Shown in pieces: positions 1-9,793 of a stretch of DNA of 64,000 nucleotides. The position numbers and the translations under genes were made by a program. The notes beneath the pieces were generated by a model. It had not been told where the DNA came from. It did not search any database and was given only the letters and a program-made list of their open reading frames with translations. Each line of letters begins with the position of its first letter. Position 1 is the first letter of the stretch. This stretch comes from Aristophania vespae (lineage in GTDB: Bacteria > Pseudomonadota > Alphaproteobacteria > Acetobacterales > Acetobacteraceae), in NCBI RefSeq assembly GCF_009906835.1, contig NZ_CP047652.1:1426001-1490000 (forward strand), in the 5' to 3' direction.

Positions 1-442
1 TATAAAAGCACCAAGAACGTTATTGCCTGCCTTGGCCTTTTCTCATTAGTAAAAGCGGGTAAGAAAATAGATTATAATAGTAATATAAAACCATCTTACT
101 TTTATCACTAGGCTGGCAATAACTTAGATTATGGCTAGTCAGGCAGCATGGTCTTATCGTGCTAAAGTCAGATTTGCTTTTAGCAGGCCACGCTAATGCA
201 CATTCACAGCGCCATTTTTACACAAATTTTTATAAATAAAATTTTTAGTAACTCAGAGTAAGGACGTCGACAGCCCCGCAAAACAACTTTGGTAAAATAT
301 TCTTTTATTTAATAAAAAATATTATCGATAGTAGAAAAGAAAGAGTAGAGATACTCGTAATCTCTTTTCTATTATCAACATCTACAACCGAAATAGCCTG
401 AACTAAAACTTATTCAAAACGTTAAAGTCGCAGGCTGAACTT
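1..442. other. Intergenic stretch, no gene seen
   Basis: AT-rich sequence at the window edge. I see no reading frame with recognisable protein features, no RNA gene and no convincing terminator hairpin. It lies downstream of the purH/hypothetical pair on the minus strand, so it may hold the 3' end of that transcript, but nothing specific supports this. Confidence 0.5.
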
Positions 443-853
443 TTATTTTTTGTCCGATTGTTCTTCATCTGGGTTGATAATGTCATAAGCTGCTGAACCA
501 GGATAAGGCCCTTTTTTGACATCTATATTGGAAGGACAAATAAATTGATCACCTTCTTGCAAGGCTAAGGCCCAAATCTTTTTCTCCACCATGCTATGCA
601 GACCACGCACTGTAATCTCATGTTCTAAACGCATAAGGGGTAAAAGTGATTCAGGCAAAATAACCTCAGTTCCATCCTCTAACAGTACGCCTTGCGGTGT
701 AATTCTTGTCACTTCTGCAGTTACAGAAGGTAAGGGCTTGACGTCATAATCACAGGGCACTGCCCATGATTGCGGCGCTAAAAATAGCCACCCTATCACG
801 GCACAACATGCCAACCACAATGACGTAACTGTTAAAGAACGGAACAAAGTCAT
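443..853 (-). CDS. Small exported hypothetical protein
   Basis: The product is 136 residues and I do not recognise the family. The N-terminus has a hydrophobic segment (about residues 8-28) ending in PQSWA, which looks like a Sec signal peptide, so a periplasmic location is likely. The mature part has two cysteines (in VPCDYD and FICPSN) that could form a disulfide, and a central stretch TEVILPESLLPL. The gene starts only two bases after the purH stop, so it is probably co-transcribed with purH. No function can be assigned. Confidence 0.65.
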   Translation of the reverse strand: MTLFRSLTVTSLWLACCAVIGWLFLAPQSWAVPCDYDVKPLPSVTAEVTRITPQGVLLEDGTEVILPESLLPLMRLEHEITVRGLHSMVEKKIWALALQEGDQFICPSNIDVKKGPYPGSAAYDIINPDEEQSDKK

Positions 854-855
854 TT

Positions 856-2448
856 TTAATGCCTAAAATGTCTCATACCAGTGAAGACCATAGCGATCCC
901 TGCTTTATTAGCAGCATCAATCACCTCTTGATCTCTAATTGACCCACCTGGCTGAATGACAGCTGTAGCACCGGCTGCAACGACAGACTCCAGCCCATCA
1001 GCAAAGGGGAAGAAAGCATCAGACGCTGCAACAGATCCTACAGTCAAGGCCTCTTTTAGGCCAGCTGCCTGTGCCGCATCCTCGCTTTTACGTGCAGCAA
1101 TACGAGCACTATCAACGCGTGACATTTGGCCAGCACCAATCCCTACAGTAGCCTGGTCTTTGGCATAAATCACAGCGTTGGATTTAACATGTTTGGCGAC
1201 ACGAAATGCAAAGAGTAAATCTTTCATTTCCTGTTCGCTCGGTGCTCTTTTGGTCACAACTTTAAGTGACTCAAGACTAACATGCCCATTATCGCGGCTT
1301 TGTGCCAAAAACCCACCTGAAACAGAACGCACGACCAAGCCAGCTTCTGTTGGGTCAGGCACACCTTCAGTTAGCAGAAGACGTAAATTTTTCTTTTTTG
1401 CCAACAACTCAATAGCTTCTGAATCTGCCTCGGGAGCCACAACAACCTCTGTAAAGATTGTGCTAATCTGCTCTGCTGTTGCAAGATCAAGCTTGCGATT
1501 AAGGGCTACAATCCCCCCAAAAGCAGAGACTGGATCACAACGTAAGGCAGCTTCCCACGCTTGAAGCAACGTTGGGCGAGATGCCACACCGCAAGGATTA
1601 GCATGTTTTACGATAACAACGCTCGGTTCACTAAATTCGGCAACCGCTTCAAAGGCAGCATCTGTATCGTTAAGGTTGTTATAGCTTAATTCTTTGCCTT
1701 GCACCTGACGCGCTGTAGCAAGACCGAAACGTTTTTCGCCTGTCTGGTAAAAGGCCGCCTGTTGATGAGGGTTTTCACCATAACGGAGTAAAGCACCTCT
1801 TTTACCAGAAATTGTGACTGTTTCTGGTAAAGCAACCTCACCTTTTGGTGTTTGTTCCTGAACAAACCACGAGGCGATCATGCTATCATAAGAAGCTGTA
1901 TGAGCATAAGCAGAGCTTGCCCACTGACGACGCTCGGTTAAAGTTGTGCCCCCTTGCTTAAGAGCGGCAAGAAATTCTTTATATTGCGCAGGTGCTGTCA
2001 AAATAACGACATGTTGAAAGTTTTTTGCTGCGGCGCGCACCATGGCAGGACCGCCAATATCGATATTTTCGATACATGTTTCAGCATCTGCACCAGAAGC
2101 AACAGTGGCAGAAAAGGGGTAAAGATTGACGCAAACAAGGTCAATCGGCGCAATGTTATGCGCTTCCATTTGTGCGAGATGCTCTTTATTATCACGGCGC
2201 CCTAATATGCCACCATGAATCCATGGCACGAGAGTTTTTACGCGACCATCTAAAATTTCTGGAAACCCTGTATGTTCCGAAACTTCCTGGACCGCTATTC
2301 CCGCTTCTCTTAATGTACGGGCAGAACCGCCAGTAGAGAGGATTTCAACATTTTGCTCCACTAACGCGCGGGCAAGCTCAACCAAACCCTCTTTATCAGA
2401 AACAGAGAGTAAGGCACGACGAAGAGGCAATCGATTTTCATCAGTCAT
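856..2448 (-). CDS. purH: Bifunctional AICAR transformylase / IMP cyclohydrolase
   Basis: PurH catalyses the last two steps of de novo purine synthesis in the cytoplasm: formylation of AICAR with 10-formyl-THF, then ring closure to IMP. The 530-residue length matches the family. The N-terminal MGS-like cyclohydrolase domain begins [17 protein letters not shown] and contains the [13 protein letters not shown] loop. The C-terminal transformylase domain has the conserved segments KHANPCGVA and [10 protein letters not shown] and ends MRHFRH. The frame is intact. It is followed at once by a small exported protein of unknown role. Confidence 0.97.
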   Translation of the reverse strand: MTDENRLPLRRALLSVSDKEGLVELARALVEQNVEILSTGGSARTLREAGIAVQEVSEHTGFPEILDGRVKTLVPWIHGGILGRRDNKEHLAQMEAHNIAPIDLVCVNLYPFSATVASGADAETCIENIDIGGPAMVRAAAKNFQHVVILTAPAQYKEFLAALKQGGTTLTERRQWASSAYAHTASYDSMIASWFVQEQTPKGEVALPETVTISGKRGALLRYGENPHQQAAFYQTGEKRFGLATARQVQGKELSYNNLNDTDAAFEAVAEFSEPSVVIVKHANPCGVASRPTLLQAWEAALRCDPVSAFGGIVALNRKLDLATAEQISTIFTEVVVAPEADSEAIELLAKKKNLRLLLTEGVPDPTEAGLVVRSVSGGFLAQSRDNGHVSLESLKVVTKRAPSEQEMKDLLFAFRVAKHVKSNAVIYAKDQATVGIGAGQMSRVDSARIAARKSEDAAQAAGLKEALTVGSVAASDAFFPFADGLESVVAAGATAVIQPGGSIRDQEVIDAANKAGIAMVFTGMRHFRH

Positions 2449-2509
2449 GCCTCTGAATATATCTGTGTTCCTCCTGATGCAATGAAATAATGAACAGACA
2501 AAAGAATTT

Positions 2510-4102
2510 TTAATTCAGCTTTTGGGGCGCCTGAACAGATTGCATTTTATGCAGGTCATTAGGTTGAGCTTGAAATATATTTCTAGTTTTATTTTGGGTT
2601 GTATCGCTGGCTGAGTCATTGGCTGTTTGAAGTGTTTGCCACCCCCCTCCCAGAGCACGATAAAGATTAACCGTAGCGGTATTTGTTTCTGTTCTACTTT
2701 CTGCCAGCAAAATAGCATTTGCTAATAACAGGGCCTCGGCCCGGTCAACTTCCAAAAACGGAACGGCGCCCTCTTTATAACGCTCACGCGCTGCTGAAAC
2801 AGCTATTTGGTTTTGATGCACGGTTTCTTTCAGGTCATCATAGCGAGCCTGGACATGAGCTAAATCTGTTACGGCATCATCAACTTCTCGCCACGCATTA
2901 AGCACAACGCGCCTAAACTCCAAAGCAGCTTCTTTTTGTTGTGATTTACGGAGTTTCAAAGTACCCGATAAGCGCCCTCCCTGGAAAATGGGAATTGTCA
3001 CTGTAGGGCCAACATCAAAATATTTTGCTCCCGACATAAAAAAATCAGTAGCAGATAAGCTTTGCGTGCCTAAATTACCTACCAGATTAATATCAGGATA
3101 AAAGGCTGCTTTTGCTGAACCAACCAAAGCTGTTGCAGCATGTAATTTCGCCTCAGCTTCCATAATGTCAGGGCGGCGCTGTGCCAATGTAGAAGGCAAC
3201 CCAACCCCTACAGAAATAGGCGCTGCTGGCTGCCCTGTTCGAGGTAACAGGTCTTTTTCTAATTGCCGGGGAGGAAGTGCTAATAAATACCCAATTGCAT
3301 TAATCAGAGCTGCCTCGGCTTTTTTTAAAGGAGGTAATTCACTTTTTGTTTTTTCAACCTCTCCCCGTGCCTGAGCAACTTCCAGACTATTAGAGGCCCC
3401 TTCCTTCTGGCGTTGAAGGACAAGATTAAGGTCACGCTTAACAAGTTGAAGGTGTTCTTCAGTGTAATTAAGCTGTTCCTGAACCCCTCGTAAACGCATA
3501 TAGCTATCGACCAAATCAGAAAGACTCGCGAGCACCACAGCCTTGCGCGCTGCTTCGACGGCCGCAATATCTGCCTTACCAGCCTCTACAGAACGGCGGA
3601 TCATACCAAATAGATCCAGGTCCCAAGCAGCCTGACCAATATTGCTATAAAGCTGAAACTGAAGGTCAGCGTCGGGCTTAGCCTCCACCATGGAAAGCAT
3701 GCCTTTTTCACTTTGCTGCTGCCAGCTATAAGAGCCCGCCCAGTTCACATTAGGCATACCAGCCGCCGCAACAACTTTTAACTGCCCTCTTGCCTGGCTT
3801 ATACGTGTTGCTGCTTCTTGGATGTCTAAATTTTGTTTCCCCAGGCCTTCGATGAGATTATTTAAAATCTGGTCATTAAATTGCCGCCACCATTTCAGAT
3901 CAACCTCACCTTCATAAGTAAAGCCGGCTTTTTGATCTCCTGATATATTTGCAGCTTTATCCCATTTTTGTGGCTGACCTTTCATTTCGGGACGATGATA
4001 ATCGGGCCCTACCATGATACAGCCACTTAAAATGGTCGTTAAAAAGACTGTGCCTATTCCCCCTTTTATGAAAGGAGGAAATAAATTTCTAGAGCCACTC
4101 AT
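2510..4102 (-). CDS. Outer-membrane efflux factor, NodT/OprM type (set 1)
   Basis: This is the TolC-like outer-membrane channel of a tripartite exporter. The 530-residue product has a lipoprotein-type signal ending LSGC (about residues 25-28), then MVGPDYHRP, the usual start of mature NodT-family lipoproteins. Two outer-membrane-efflux repeats follow, with the typical [19 protein letters not shown] and FPIFQGGRL-like ([15 protein letters not shown]) motifs. Its start overlaps the stop of the upstream membrane fusion gene by four bases, so it is the third gene of an EmrB-EmrA-channel operon read on the minus strand. The substrate is unknown; drugs or aromatic acids are plausible. Confidence 0.92.
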   Translation of the reverse strand: MSGSRNLFPPFIKGGIGTVFLTTILSGCIMVGPDYHRPEMKGQPQKWDKAANISGDQKAGFTYEGEVDLKWWRQFNDQILNNLIEGLGKQNLDIQEAATRISQARGQLKVVAAAGMPNVNWAGSYSWQQQSEKGMLSMVEAKPDADLQFQLYSNIGQAAWDLDLFGMIRRSVEAGKADIAAVEAARKAVVLASLSDLVDSYMRLRGVQEQLNYTEEHLQLVKRDLNLVLQRQKEGASNSLEVAQARGEVEKTKSELPPLKKAEAALINAIGYLLALPPRQLEKDLLPRTGQPAAPISVGVGLPSTLAQRRPDIMEAEAKLHAATALVGSAKAAFYPDINLVGNLGTQSLSATDFFMSGAKYFDVGPTVTIPIFQGGRLSGTLKLRKSQQKEAALEFRRVVLNAWREVDDAVTDLAHVQARYDDLKETVHQNQIAVSAARERYKEGAVPFLEVDRAEALLLANAILLAESRTETNTATVNLYRALGGGWQTLQTANDSASDTTQNKTRNIFQAQPNDLHKMQSVQAPQKLN

Positions 4103-5184
4103 CGTGCTGTCACCGACTGGTTAGAATGACGCTGCTGTTCTACGATATTTTCGAGACCCGTATTAATTGTGGTTTCAACAGAAAAGCCCATCCTCAATAA
4201 TTTTGCCAATGGCTGTCCGGGAACCAAAGTAATTTTTACCGGTAATCTCTGAACAATTTTCGTAAAGTTTCCTGTAGCATTTTCTGGAGCTAAGGGAGCA
4301 AAAGCTGCTCCAGAAGCTGGCGGTACGCTATCAACCACCCCTTCTAGGTCAATATTATAAGCATCAACATGTATATGAACTTTCTGACCTGGTTTTACGT
4401 GACGCAAAGCAACTTCGCGGTAATTCGCCTCAATCCACAAATCATCAATAGGCACAACGGCCATTAATGGTGCACCAGCCGGTACGACATTGCCGGCCTG
4501 AACATTACGTTCGCCAACCATACCGTCAAAAGGCGCTCTAATTTGTGTATAAGACAGGTTTAATTCAGCCTGACGAACACGTGCCTGATCTACAGAGACT
4601 TGTCTTTTAGCAGCTTCGTTTTTAGCCTTTAAGACAACTAACTGTGCTTTGGCCGCCTCTAACTGAGCTTGCGCGGCCTTATAAGAGGCTGTTAATTCAT
4701 CTAGAGTTGCATGACTTTTCTGCCCTTCTTGCAAACTACCCGCCCCTGTACGCGCAAGATGAGCGTAACGACTAGCATTTTGCCGCGCAAAAACGAGTTG
4801 TGCTTTTAAACGTTCTACCTCAGCCTGAGCATTAGCGATTAAGGCAGGTTGCCGAGCCACATTAGCCTCTGCATCCATCACCTGTGCTTTATCGCGCGCT
4901 TCAATAGAACGGGCTTCATCTAAGGCAGTTTGGTAATCATTGGGATCCAGCGTCGCTAAAATATCGCCTTTATGGACCGTTTGGTTATCATCGACTTCAA
5001 CAGAAATTACCTGCCCAGAAACACGTGGTGCAATCACTGTATGATGCACCGTTACATAAGCATCATCTGTCCAGACACGTGATGTAGGCACAAAAATAAT
5101 TGCCAAAACAATAACGATAAAAGCAACTAAAATCCCCCCAGCCACAAAAAACGGCCAGCGTGATGAAGATTGGGGCATAGCCAT
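4099..5184 (-). CDS. Membrane fusion protein, HlyD/EmrA family (set 1)
   Basis: A periplasmic adaptor linking an inner-membrane transporter to the outer-membrane channel. The 361-residue product has one N-terminal membrane segment (about residues 10-32), then a biotin-lipoyl-like half motif (VTVHHTVIAPRVSGQVISV), a long alanine/glutamine-rich coiled-coil hairpin (about 85-200), the second lipoyl half (YTQIRAPFDGMVGE) and a beta-barrel domain. It lies between the transporter gene upstream (16-base gap) and the channel gene downstream (4-base overlap). It is a paralogue of the fusion protein at about 42.6-43.7 kb. Confidence 0.93.
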   Translation of the reverse strand: MAMPQSSSRWPFFVAGGILVAFIVIVLAIIFVPTSRVWTDDAYVTVHHTVIAPRVSGQVISVEVDDNQTVHKGDILATLDPNDYQTALDEARSIEARDKAQVMDAEANVARQPALIANAQAEVERLKAQLVFARQNASRYAHLARTGAGSLQEGQKSHATLDELTASYKAAQAQLEAAKAQLVVLKAKNEAAKRQVSVDQARVRQAELNLSYTQIRAPFDGMVGERNVQAGNVVPAGAPLMAVVPIDDLWIEANYREVALRHVKPGQKVHIHVDAYNIDLEGVVDSVPPASGAAFAPLAPENATGNFTKIVQRLPVKITLVPGQPLAKLLRMGFSVETTINTGLENIVEQQRHSNQSVTAR

Positions 5185-5200
5185 AAAAAATTACCTTTTA

Positions 5201-6796
5201 CTACTTATCAGATGTGTTTGGGGTTGTGACTGGCCCGGGAGGTGGAGATGCCAGTGCAATACGAGGTGGATAAGCCCGTACCGGCACGATCAAAAGCCAA
5301 AGTAACAAGAAGGCCGCTAACATGATGATAATCATGAATAAATCTTCAATGACCAATACAGTGACCTGGTGATGTAGCTGTTTAGCCAAAGCCGCTACCG
5401 CCCCAGCCGTGCGCGTTTGGCCTGTGGGTGTTAAAGGAGCTGGATGCTGCCATGCAGGGTTGTTTCCCTGAAAAAGGGAATAACGATGAAGACCCAACCA
5501 GTCTGTTAAGCGAGAAGAATGAAGGCTTCCCCGCCAATGAAACGCTAACTGCACTAACCACGTACCAGCAACCTGCATAATAGCACGTGGCGCATTGACC
5601 ATGCCCGCAGCATATGGTCCTTCCTGCGGCATCACGGCGTTCGTGGCTCCCATCAGGATAGGCATAACAATCATGGCACCTGCCAGACCCTGCACGGCTT
5701 GCCAGAAATAAAACTGGTTTCTATTCCACTCAGCCGAGACAAAAGAATTGGCACAGCAAGCAGAAATCAGACAGACAAGCCCCAGGAAGCTAACAATGCG
5801 TGAATCAACCCACTCATAATTGAGAATAATGGCCATAAGCGGTAAGAAAACCAATTGCAGGCAAGCAATTATAGCCGTTACGAGATAGGTTTGTTCGGGC
5901 CTATAGCCAGCCACTGCCGTCAGAAATTGACTAGGGATTGCCGAACTCGAAATCGACAGCATGACAAAAATTTGCAGAGCCACAATGCTATAAAGAAAAT
6001 TGCGCCTTTTTAATAAAGAAAAGCGGAAAAATGGCTCTTTCCGCTTAATTTCATTCATAACAAAAAGTGGCAGTCCAACTACTGCAACTAAGGCACAGAC
6101 ACTTATCAAAGGAGAATTAAACCAATCTAACCGATCTCCTTGTGCTAATAAGACCACAATCGCCGGCATGGTTATAATTATAAGCACTGTACTTAGGTGA
6201 AAACTTCTTTCTTTTAAGCGCTCTAATTTTGGCTCCGTATCTGTAAGGCCAAAATTAAGCAGTGCCATCGCCATGGCCCCTAATGGGATAGATTGAAAGA
6301 AAATGAAACGCCAGCTCACAAGATCAGTCCATAACCCTGCCAAGGAAGTACTTAAATAAGGGAAGCAAGTTGCCGTCAGGGCATAGGCCGCCAAACCATA
6401 AAGCCGAATAGGCGGGGCCAGGACCTTAAGAGCGATTGACATGAGAAGCGGGATTGTACACCCACCCGAAACCCCCTGTAAAATACGCATACCATATAGA
6501 AGCGTGAGGTTATGGATGAACGGAATAGGAAAACTGCTTAATACTGTTAAAAGCGCAACGATGAGTACAAAACGTTTCATACCAAACGTTACGGACAGCC
6601 ACGGTGCCATAGCCATACCGACAACTTCAGCGGCGCTATAAACAGTAGTAAACCAGGTGCCTGGATCGTGGCTTATGCCAAGTCCACCTAAAATATTTCC
6701 AAGACCTTGTGAAGAAACTTGCTCATTAAGCGATGCTGACATCGCTAAAATAATAATACCTGCAAGACCGAATAACGAACGTGTTTGTGGGGACAC
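5201..6796 (-). CDS. MFS exporter, EmrB/DHA2 type (set 1)
   Basis: A 14-helix-type drug:proton antiporter of the major facilitator superfamily, 531 residues, with hydrophobic segments along most of its length and a charged tail. The order on the minus strand is transporter, fusion protein, channel, the complete set for a tripartite pump. The GTG start (GTG TCC CCA CAA) gives MSPQTRSLFGLAG. It diverges from the EmrB at 41-42.6 kb: it has a longer hydrophilic loop near residues 430-460. No regulator gene is adjacent. The exported compound is unknown. Confidence 0.9.
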   Translation of the reverse strand: MSPQTRSLFGLAGIIILAMSASLNEQVSSQGLGNILGGLGISHDPGTWFTTVYSAAEVVGMAMAPWLSVTFGMKRFVLIVALLTVLSSFPIPFIHNLTLLYGMRILQGVSGGCTIPLLMSIALKVLAPPIRLYGLAAYALTATCFPYLSTSLAGLWTDLVSWRFIFFQSIPLGAMAMALLNFGLTDTEPKLERLKERSFHLSTVLIIITMPAIVVLLAQGDRLDWFNSPLISVCALVAVVGLPLFVMNEIKRKEPFFRFSLLKRRNFLYSIVALQIFVMLSISSSAIPSQFLTAVAGYRPEQTYLVTAIIACLQLVFLPLMAIILNYEWVDSRIVSFLGLVCLISACCANSFVSAEWNRNQFYFWQAVQGLAGAMIVMPILMGATNAVMPQEGPYAAGMVNAPRAIMQVAGTWLVQLAFHWRGSLHSSRLTDWLGLHRYSLFQGNNPAWQHPAPLTPTGQTRTAGAVAALAKQLHHQVTVLVIEDLFMIIIMLAAFLLLWLLIVPVRAYPPRIALASPPPGPVTTPNTSDK

Positions 6797-7010
6797 TTAT
6801 TTATACCAATAAATTATTATTAATTATTAGAAAATATGTGAAAAATACTTATATAGACGTCCCACAAAAGACATTTTTACAGCACAATATAATTAGATCA
6901 AAAGAACATACCATATGTTCACCATTTCAAAGAGGCACGTAACCACCTTAGCAAAAAAGTAAGGTTTAAAAAAAAGCAAAAAGAGAAAGCACCCTTATCA
7001 AAACTGAAAA

Positions 7011-7038
7011 AGGCCACTCTGTTAAAATAGAGTGGCCT
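7011..7038 (-). terminator. Rho-independent terminator after eda
   Basis: A perfect 10-bp stem (AGGCCACTCT / AGAGTGGCCT) with an 8-base loop lies 23 bases downstream of the eda stop. On the minus strand it is followed by a short T-rich tract (TTTTCAGTTTT). It should end the edd-eda transcript. Confidence 0.85.
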
Positions 7039-7060
7039 CTTCATAAATTGTCAAGAACTT

Positions 7061-7678
7061 TTAGCCCGTTATGGCCTTTGCCCTTTGCTTTACCATTTCA
7101 GGGGTGGCGTTCCCTGCTGTTAACCAAGACCCCCCAACACAGGCAACGCTATCAAGAGCAAGCCAGTCTTTATAATTTTGTTCCGTAATCCCACCTGTGG
7201 GGCAGAATCGAACACCTAAGCTGCTAAACACAGATGAAAGACTTTTCAATGATGGAATGCCACCATTGGCGACTGCCGGGAAAAATTTAAAACGACGCAG
7301 CCCCATATCGAGCCCGCGCATAATATCACCCGCATTGGCAATACCAGGCAGCAAAGGCACGTTTTGAGCACGTGATGCCTCAACCAAAGATGTCGTTAGG
7401 CCGGGGCTAACGACGAACTTAGCACCAGCTTTCACGGATTGCTCAAACTGTTCAGCGTTTAAAACAGTACCTGCACCAACCAAAGCACCCTCTACTTTAG
7501 ACATTTCAGAAATGACGTCTAAAGCACATGGTGTCCTTAATGTAACCTCCAATGTAGAGAGACCACCCGCTACCAAAGCTTCGGCTAAAGGACGTGCTTG
7601 GGCAACATCATGGACCACGAGCACCGGAATAACCGGGCTACGGTCCATAACAGCATCAATTTGAGAAAAATCACTCAT
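7061..7678 (-). CDS. eda: KDPG aldolase
   Basis: 2-keto-3-deoxy-6-phosphogluconate aldolase cleaves KDPG to pyruvate and glyceraldehyde 3-phosphate, the last step of the Entner-Doudoroff pathway. The 205-residue length is typical. Visible motifs are EVTLRTPCAL (catalytic Glu region), VGAGTVLNAEQ, AKFVVSPGL (Schiff-base Lys) and RFKFFPA followed by CPTGGI in the phosphate-binding region. Its start overlaps the edd stop by four bases, which implies translational coupling. A strong terminator follows. Confidence 0.97.
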   Translation of the reverse strand: MSDFSQIDAVMDRSPVIPVLVVHDVAQARPLAEALVAGGLSTLEVTLRTPCALDVISEMSKVEGALVGAGTVLNAEQFEQSVKAGAKFVVSPGLTTSLVEASRAQNVPLLPGIANAGDIMRGLDMGLRRFKFFPAVANGGIPSLKSLSSVFSSLGVRFCPTGGITEQNYKDWLALDSVACVGGSWLTAGNATPEMVKQRAKAITG

Positions 7679-9561
7679 TGCTCAGTCTCTTTCATGGGAT
7701 TATTACCGAGTGTTTCTAATTCACGGTCCATCATATAAAGAACCGCAGAAGCTCCTTCCTCGGCTGGAGGAGCTAAATGACGGGAAATCGCAAAAAGCTC
7801 ACGCCCCGTCCCGGCAACTTCAGCTGAAATATGAGCAGCTTCACGCTCATTCCAAATTTTTTCGTCAATAAGAACTTCTAATTGCCCCGTTAAAGCACAG
7901 AGACGGATCATATCACCATCTCTTACTTTTGCTATGGGACCGCCAACTTTTGCTTCTGGCCCTACATGCACGGCAGCTGGTACTTTCCCACTTGCTCCCG
8001 AAAGACGGCCGTCTGTAACAAGAGCAACCTTATAGCCTTTAGCCATTTGCACCCCTAAAGGTGGAATAAGAGCATGAAGCTCTGGCATGCCGTTTGCTCT
8101 GGGTCCCTGGCCACGCACCACCACGACGACATCCTTATCTAACTCGCCGTTATGTTGCGCTTCTTTAACGGCTTCTTGCGTATCAAAAACGCGGGCCGGG
8201 GCTTCAATCGTCAGATTATCATCAGAAATAGCACTGGCCTTGTAAACGCCACGCCCTAAATTGCCCTTAACGAGCTTAATCCCGCCAGATTTATGGAACG
8301 GATCAGCAATGTCACGAATTACCTCATCATCCTGAGAGGACTGTGACAACGTATAAACAAGCTCATTTTTATCATTTAGGCTGGCACGTTTGCCGTAAGA
8401 GTCGATGCCACCTTTAGCGAGGGTTTTTACATCTCTATGTAAAAAACCAGCCTCGTTCAGTTCTCGAATGACAGTTGGCAGCCCACCCACAGCGTTAAAT
8501 TTATTTACATCAGCTGGGCCACTTGGATAGATTTTTGCGATCATAGGCACAACGTCTGAAAGACGAGACAAATCTTCCCAGTCAATGATGATACCAGCAG
8601 CACGTGCTACAGCAGGCAAGTGGATTGTATGGTTTGTTGATCCGCCTGTTGCCATAAGACCAACAGCAGCATTCACAATCGCTTTTTCGTCAACAATTTC
8701 ATATAAAGGCAGCGGTGTCTCTGATTTTAAACCCACTTCAACAAGACGATGTACACCGGCCTGTGTCACAGCCTGACGTAATGGCGTGTTAACGCGAATA
8801 AAAGAGGCATCGGGCATCATAAGGCCCAAAAACTCGGCCATCATTTGGTTTGTATTGGCTGTGCCATAAAAAGTACAGGTGCCTGCACCATGATAAGAAG
8901 CACATTCAGCTTCCATCAGTTTTTCGCGGCCAACCTTGCCTTCTACATAAAGTTCGCGCACATGAACTTTTTCTTTATTCGGAAGGCCTGAACTCATAGG
9001 CCCTGCAGGAATTAACATTGTTGGCAAATGACCAAAACGCAAAGCGCCCATTAAAAGGCCCGGTACAATTTTGTCACAAATTCCTAAAAGAGCTACAGCT
9101 TCAAACATGCCATGGCTCAAGCCAATAGCAGTTGATTGAGCAATAGCATCGCGTGAAAAGACAGACAGATCCATACCCGCCTGACCTTGTGTCACACCAT
9201 CACACATTGCCGGCACACCCGCAGCAACCTGTGCCGTAGCCCCTACTTCACGGGCAAAAATTTTAATTTGTTCTGGGTAATGTCTATAAGGCTGATGTGC
9301 CGAAACCATGTCGTTATAAGCTGTAATGATTCCGATATTAGGCCCCTGCGCTTTCATCAACCCATCTTTATCAGAAGGGCGTGCAGCGGCAACAGCGTGA
9401 GCAAGATTACTACATGTAAGATGCGGTCTAGAAACACCTTGCGCCTTGTTGCACTCCATAAGAGCCAAATAACGCCTACGTGAAAGTTTTGATCGTTCAA
9501 TAATTCGAGCCGTGACACTTTCAACAACGGAGTTTAGAGACATGCAGCACTCACTTTTCAC
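7675..9561 (-). CDS. edd: 6-phosphogluconate dehydratase
   Basis: Edd converts 6-phosphogluconate to KDPG using an Fe-S cluster in the IlvD/Edd fold. The 628 residues carry the family signatures: NIGIITAYNDMVSAHQPY near the N-terminus, PAMCDGVTQG and LLGICDKIVPG with cluster cysteines, GTCTFYGTANTNQ, and LVTDGRLSGASGKVPAA in the C-terminal domain. The frame opens with GTG at 9561, preceded by AGAAGG; an in-frame ATG at 9543 (MSLNSVVES) is an equally plausible start. It forms a two-gene operon with eda. In acetic acid bacteria this pathway handles cytoplasmic gluconate, which fits the Gcd enzyme encoded at 48-50 kb. Confidence 0.97.
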   Translation of the reverse strand: MKSECCMSLNSVVESVTARIIERSKLSRRRYLALMECNKAQGVSRPHLTCSNLAHAVAAARPSDKDGLMKAQGPNIGIITAYNDMVSAHQPYRHYPEQIKIFAREVGATAQVAAGVPAMCDGVTQGQAGMDLSVFSRDAIAQSTAIGLSHGMFEAVALLGICDKIVPGLLMGALRFGHLPTMLIPAGPMSSGLPNKEKVHVRELYVEGKVGREKLMEAECASYHGAGTCTFYGTANTNQMMAEFLGLMMPDASFIRVNTPLRQAVTQAGVHRLVEVGLKSETPLPLYEIVDEKAIVNAAVGLMATGGSTNHTIHLPAVARAAGIIIDWEDLSRLSDVVPMIAKIYPSGPADVNKFNAVGGLPTVIRELNEAGFLHRDVKTLAKGGIDSYGKRASLNDKNELVYTLSQSSQDDEVIRDIADPFHKSGGIKLVKGNLGRGVYKASAISDDNLTIEAPARVFDTQEAVKEAQHNGELDKDVVVVVRGQGPRANGMPELHALIPPLGVQMAKGYKVALVTDGRLSGASGKVPAAVHVGPEAKVGGPIAKVRDGDMIRLCALTGQLEVLIDEKIWNEREAAHISAEVAGTGRELFAISRHLAPPAEEGASAVLYMMDRELETLGNNPMKETEQ

Positions 9562-9793
9562 ACTGCCTTCTTAAATGCTTATAACATTTGAGAAGGCGGG
9601 ATTGTACGTTATTTGCCCCTATTAAAGGGGCCTATTTGCCTCAACTTTATTAAATTCACACTCTTGTGAGCAAGCTTATTACAAAAGAACCTCTGGGCCT
9701 TTCTGACTAAAAAGAGTTCATTCTCCCAATTTTTCAATGAGATAGGAAGAATCTTAAAAAGAAATTTAATCTTATGAAGACGTTATGAGACCT

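Noticed and set aside
1954-2205. Plus-strand frame within purH
   Set aside because: It is fully inside the well-conserved purH gene on the other strand.
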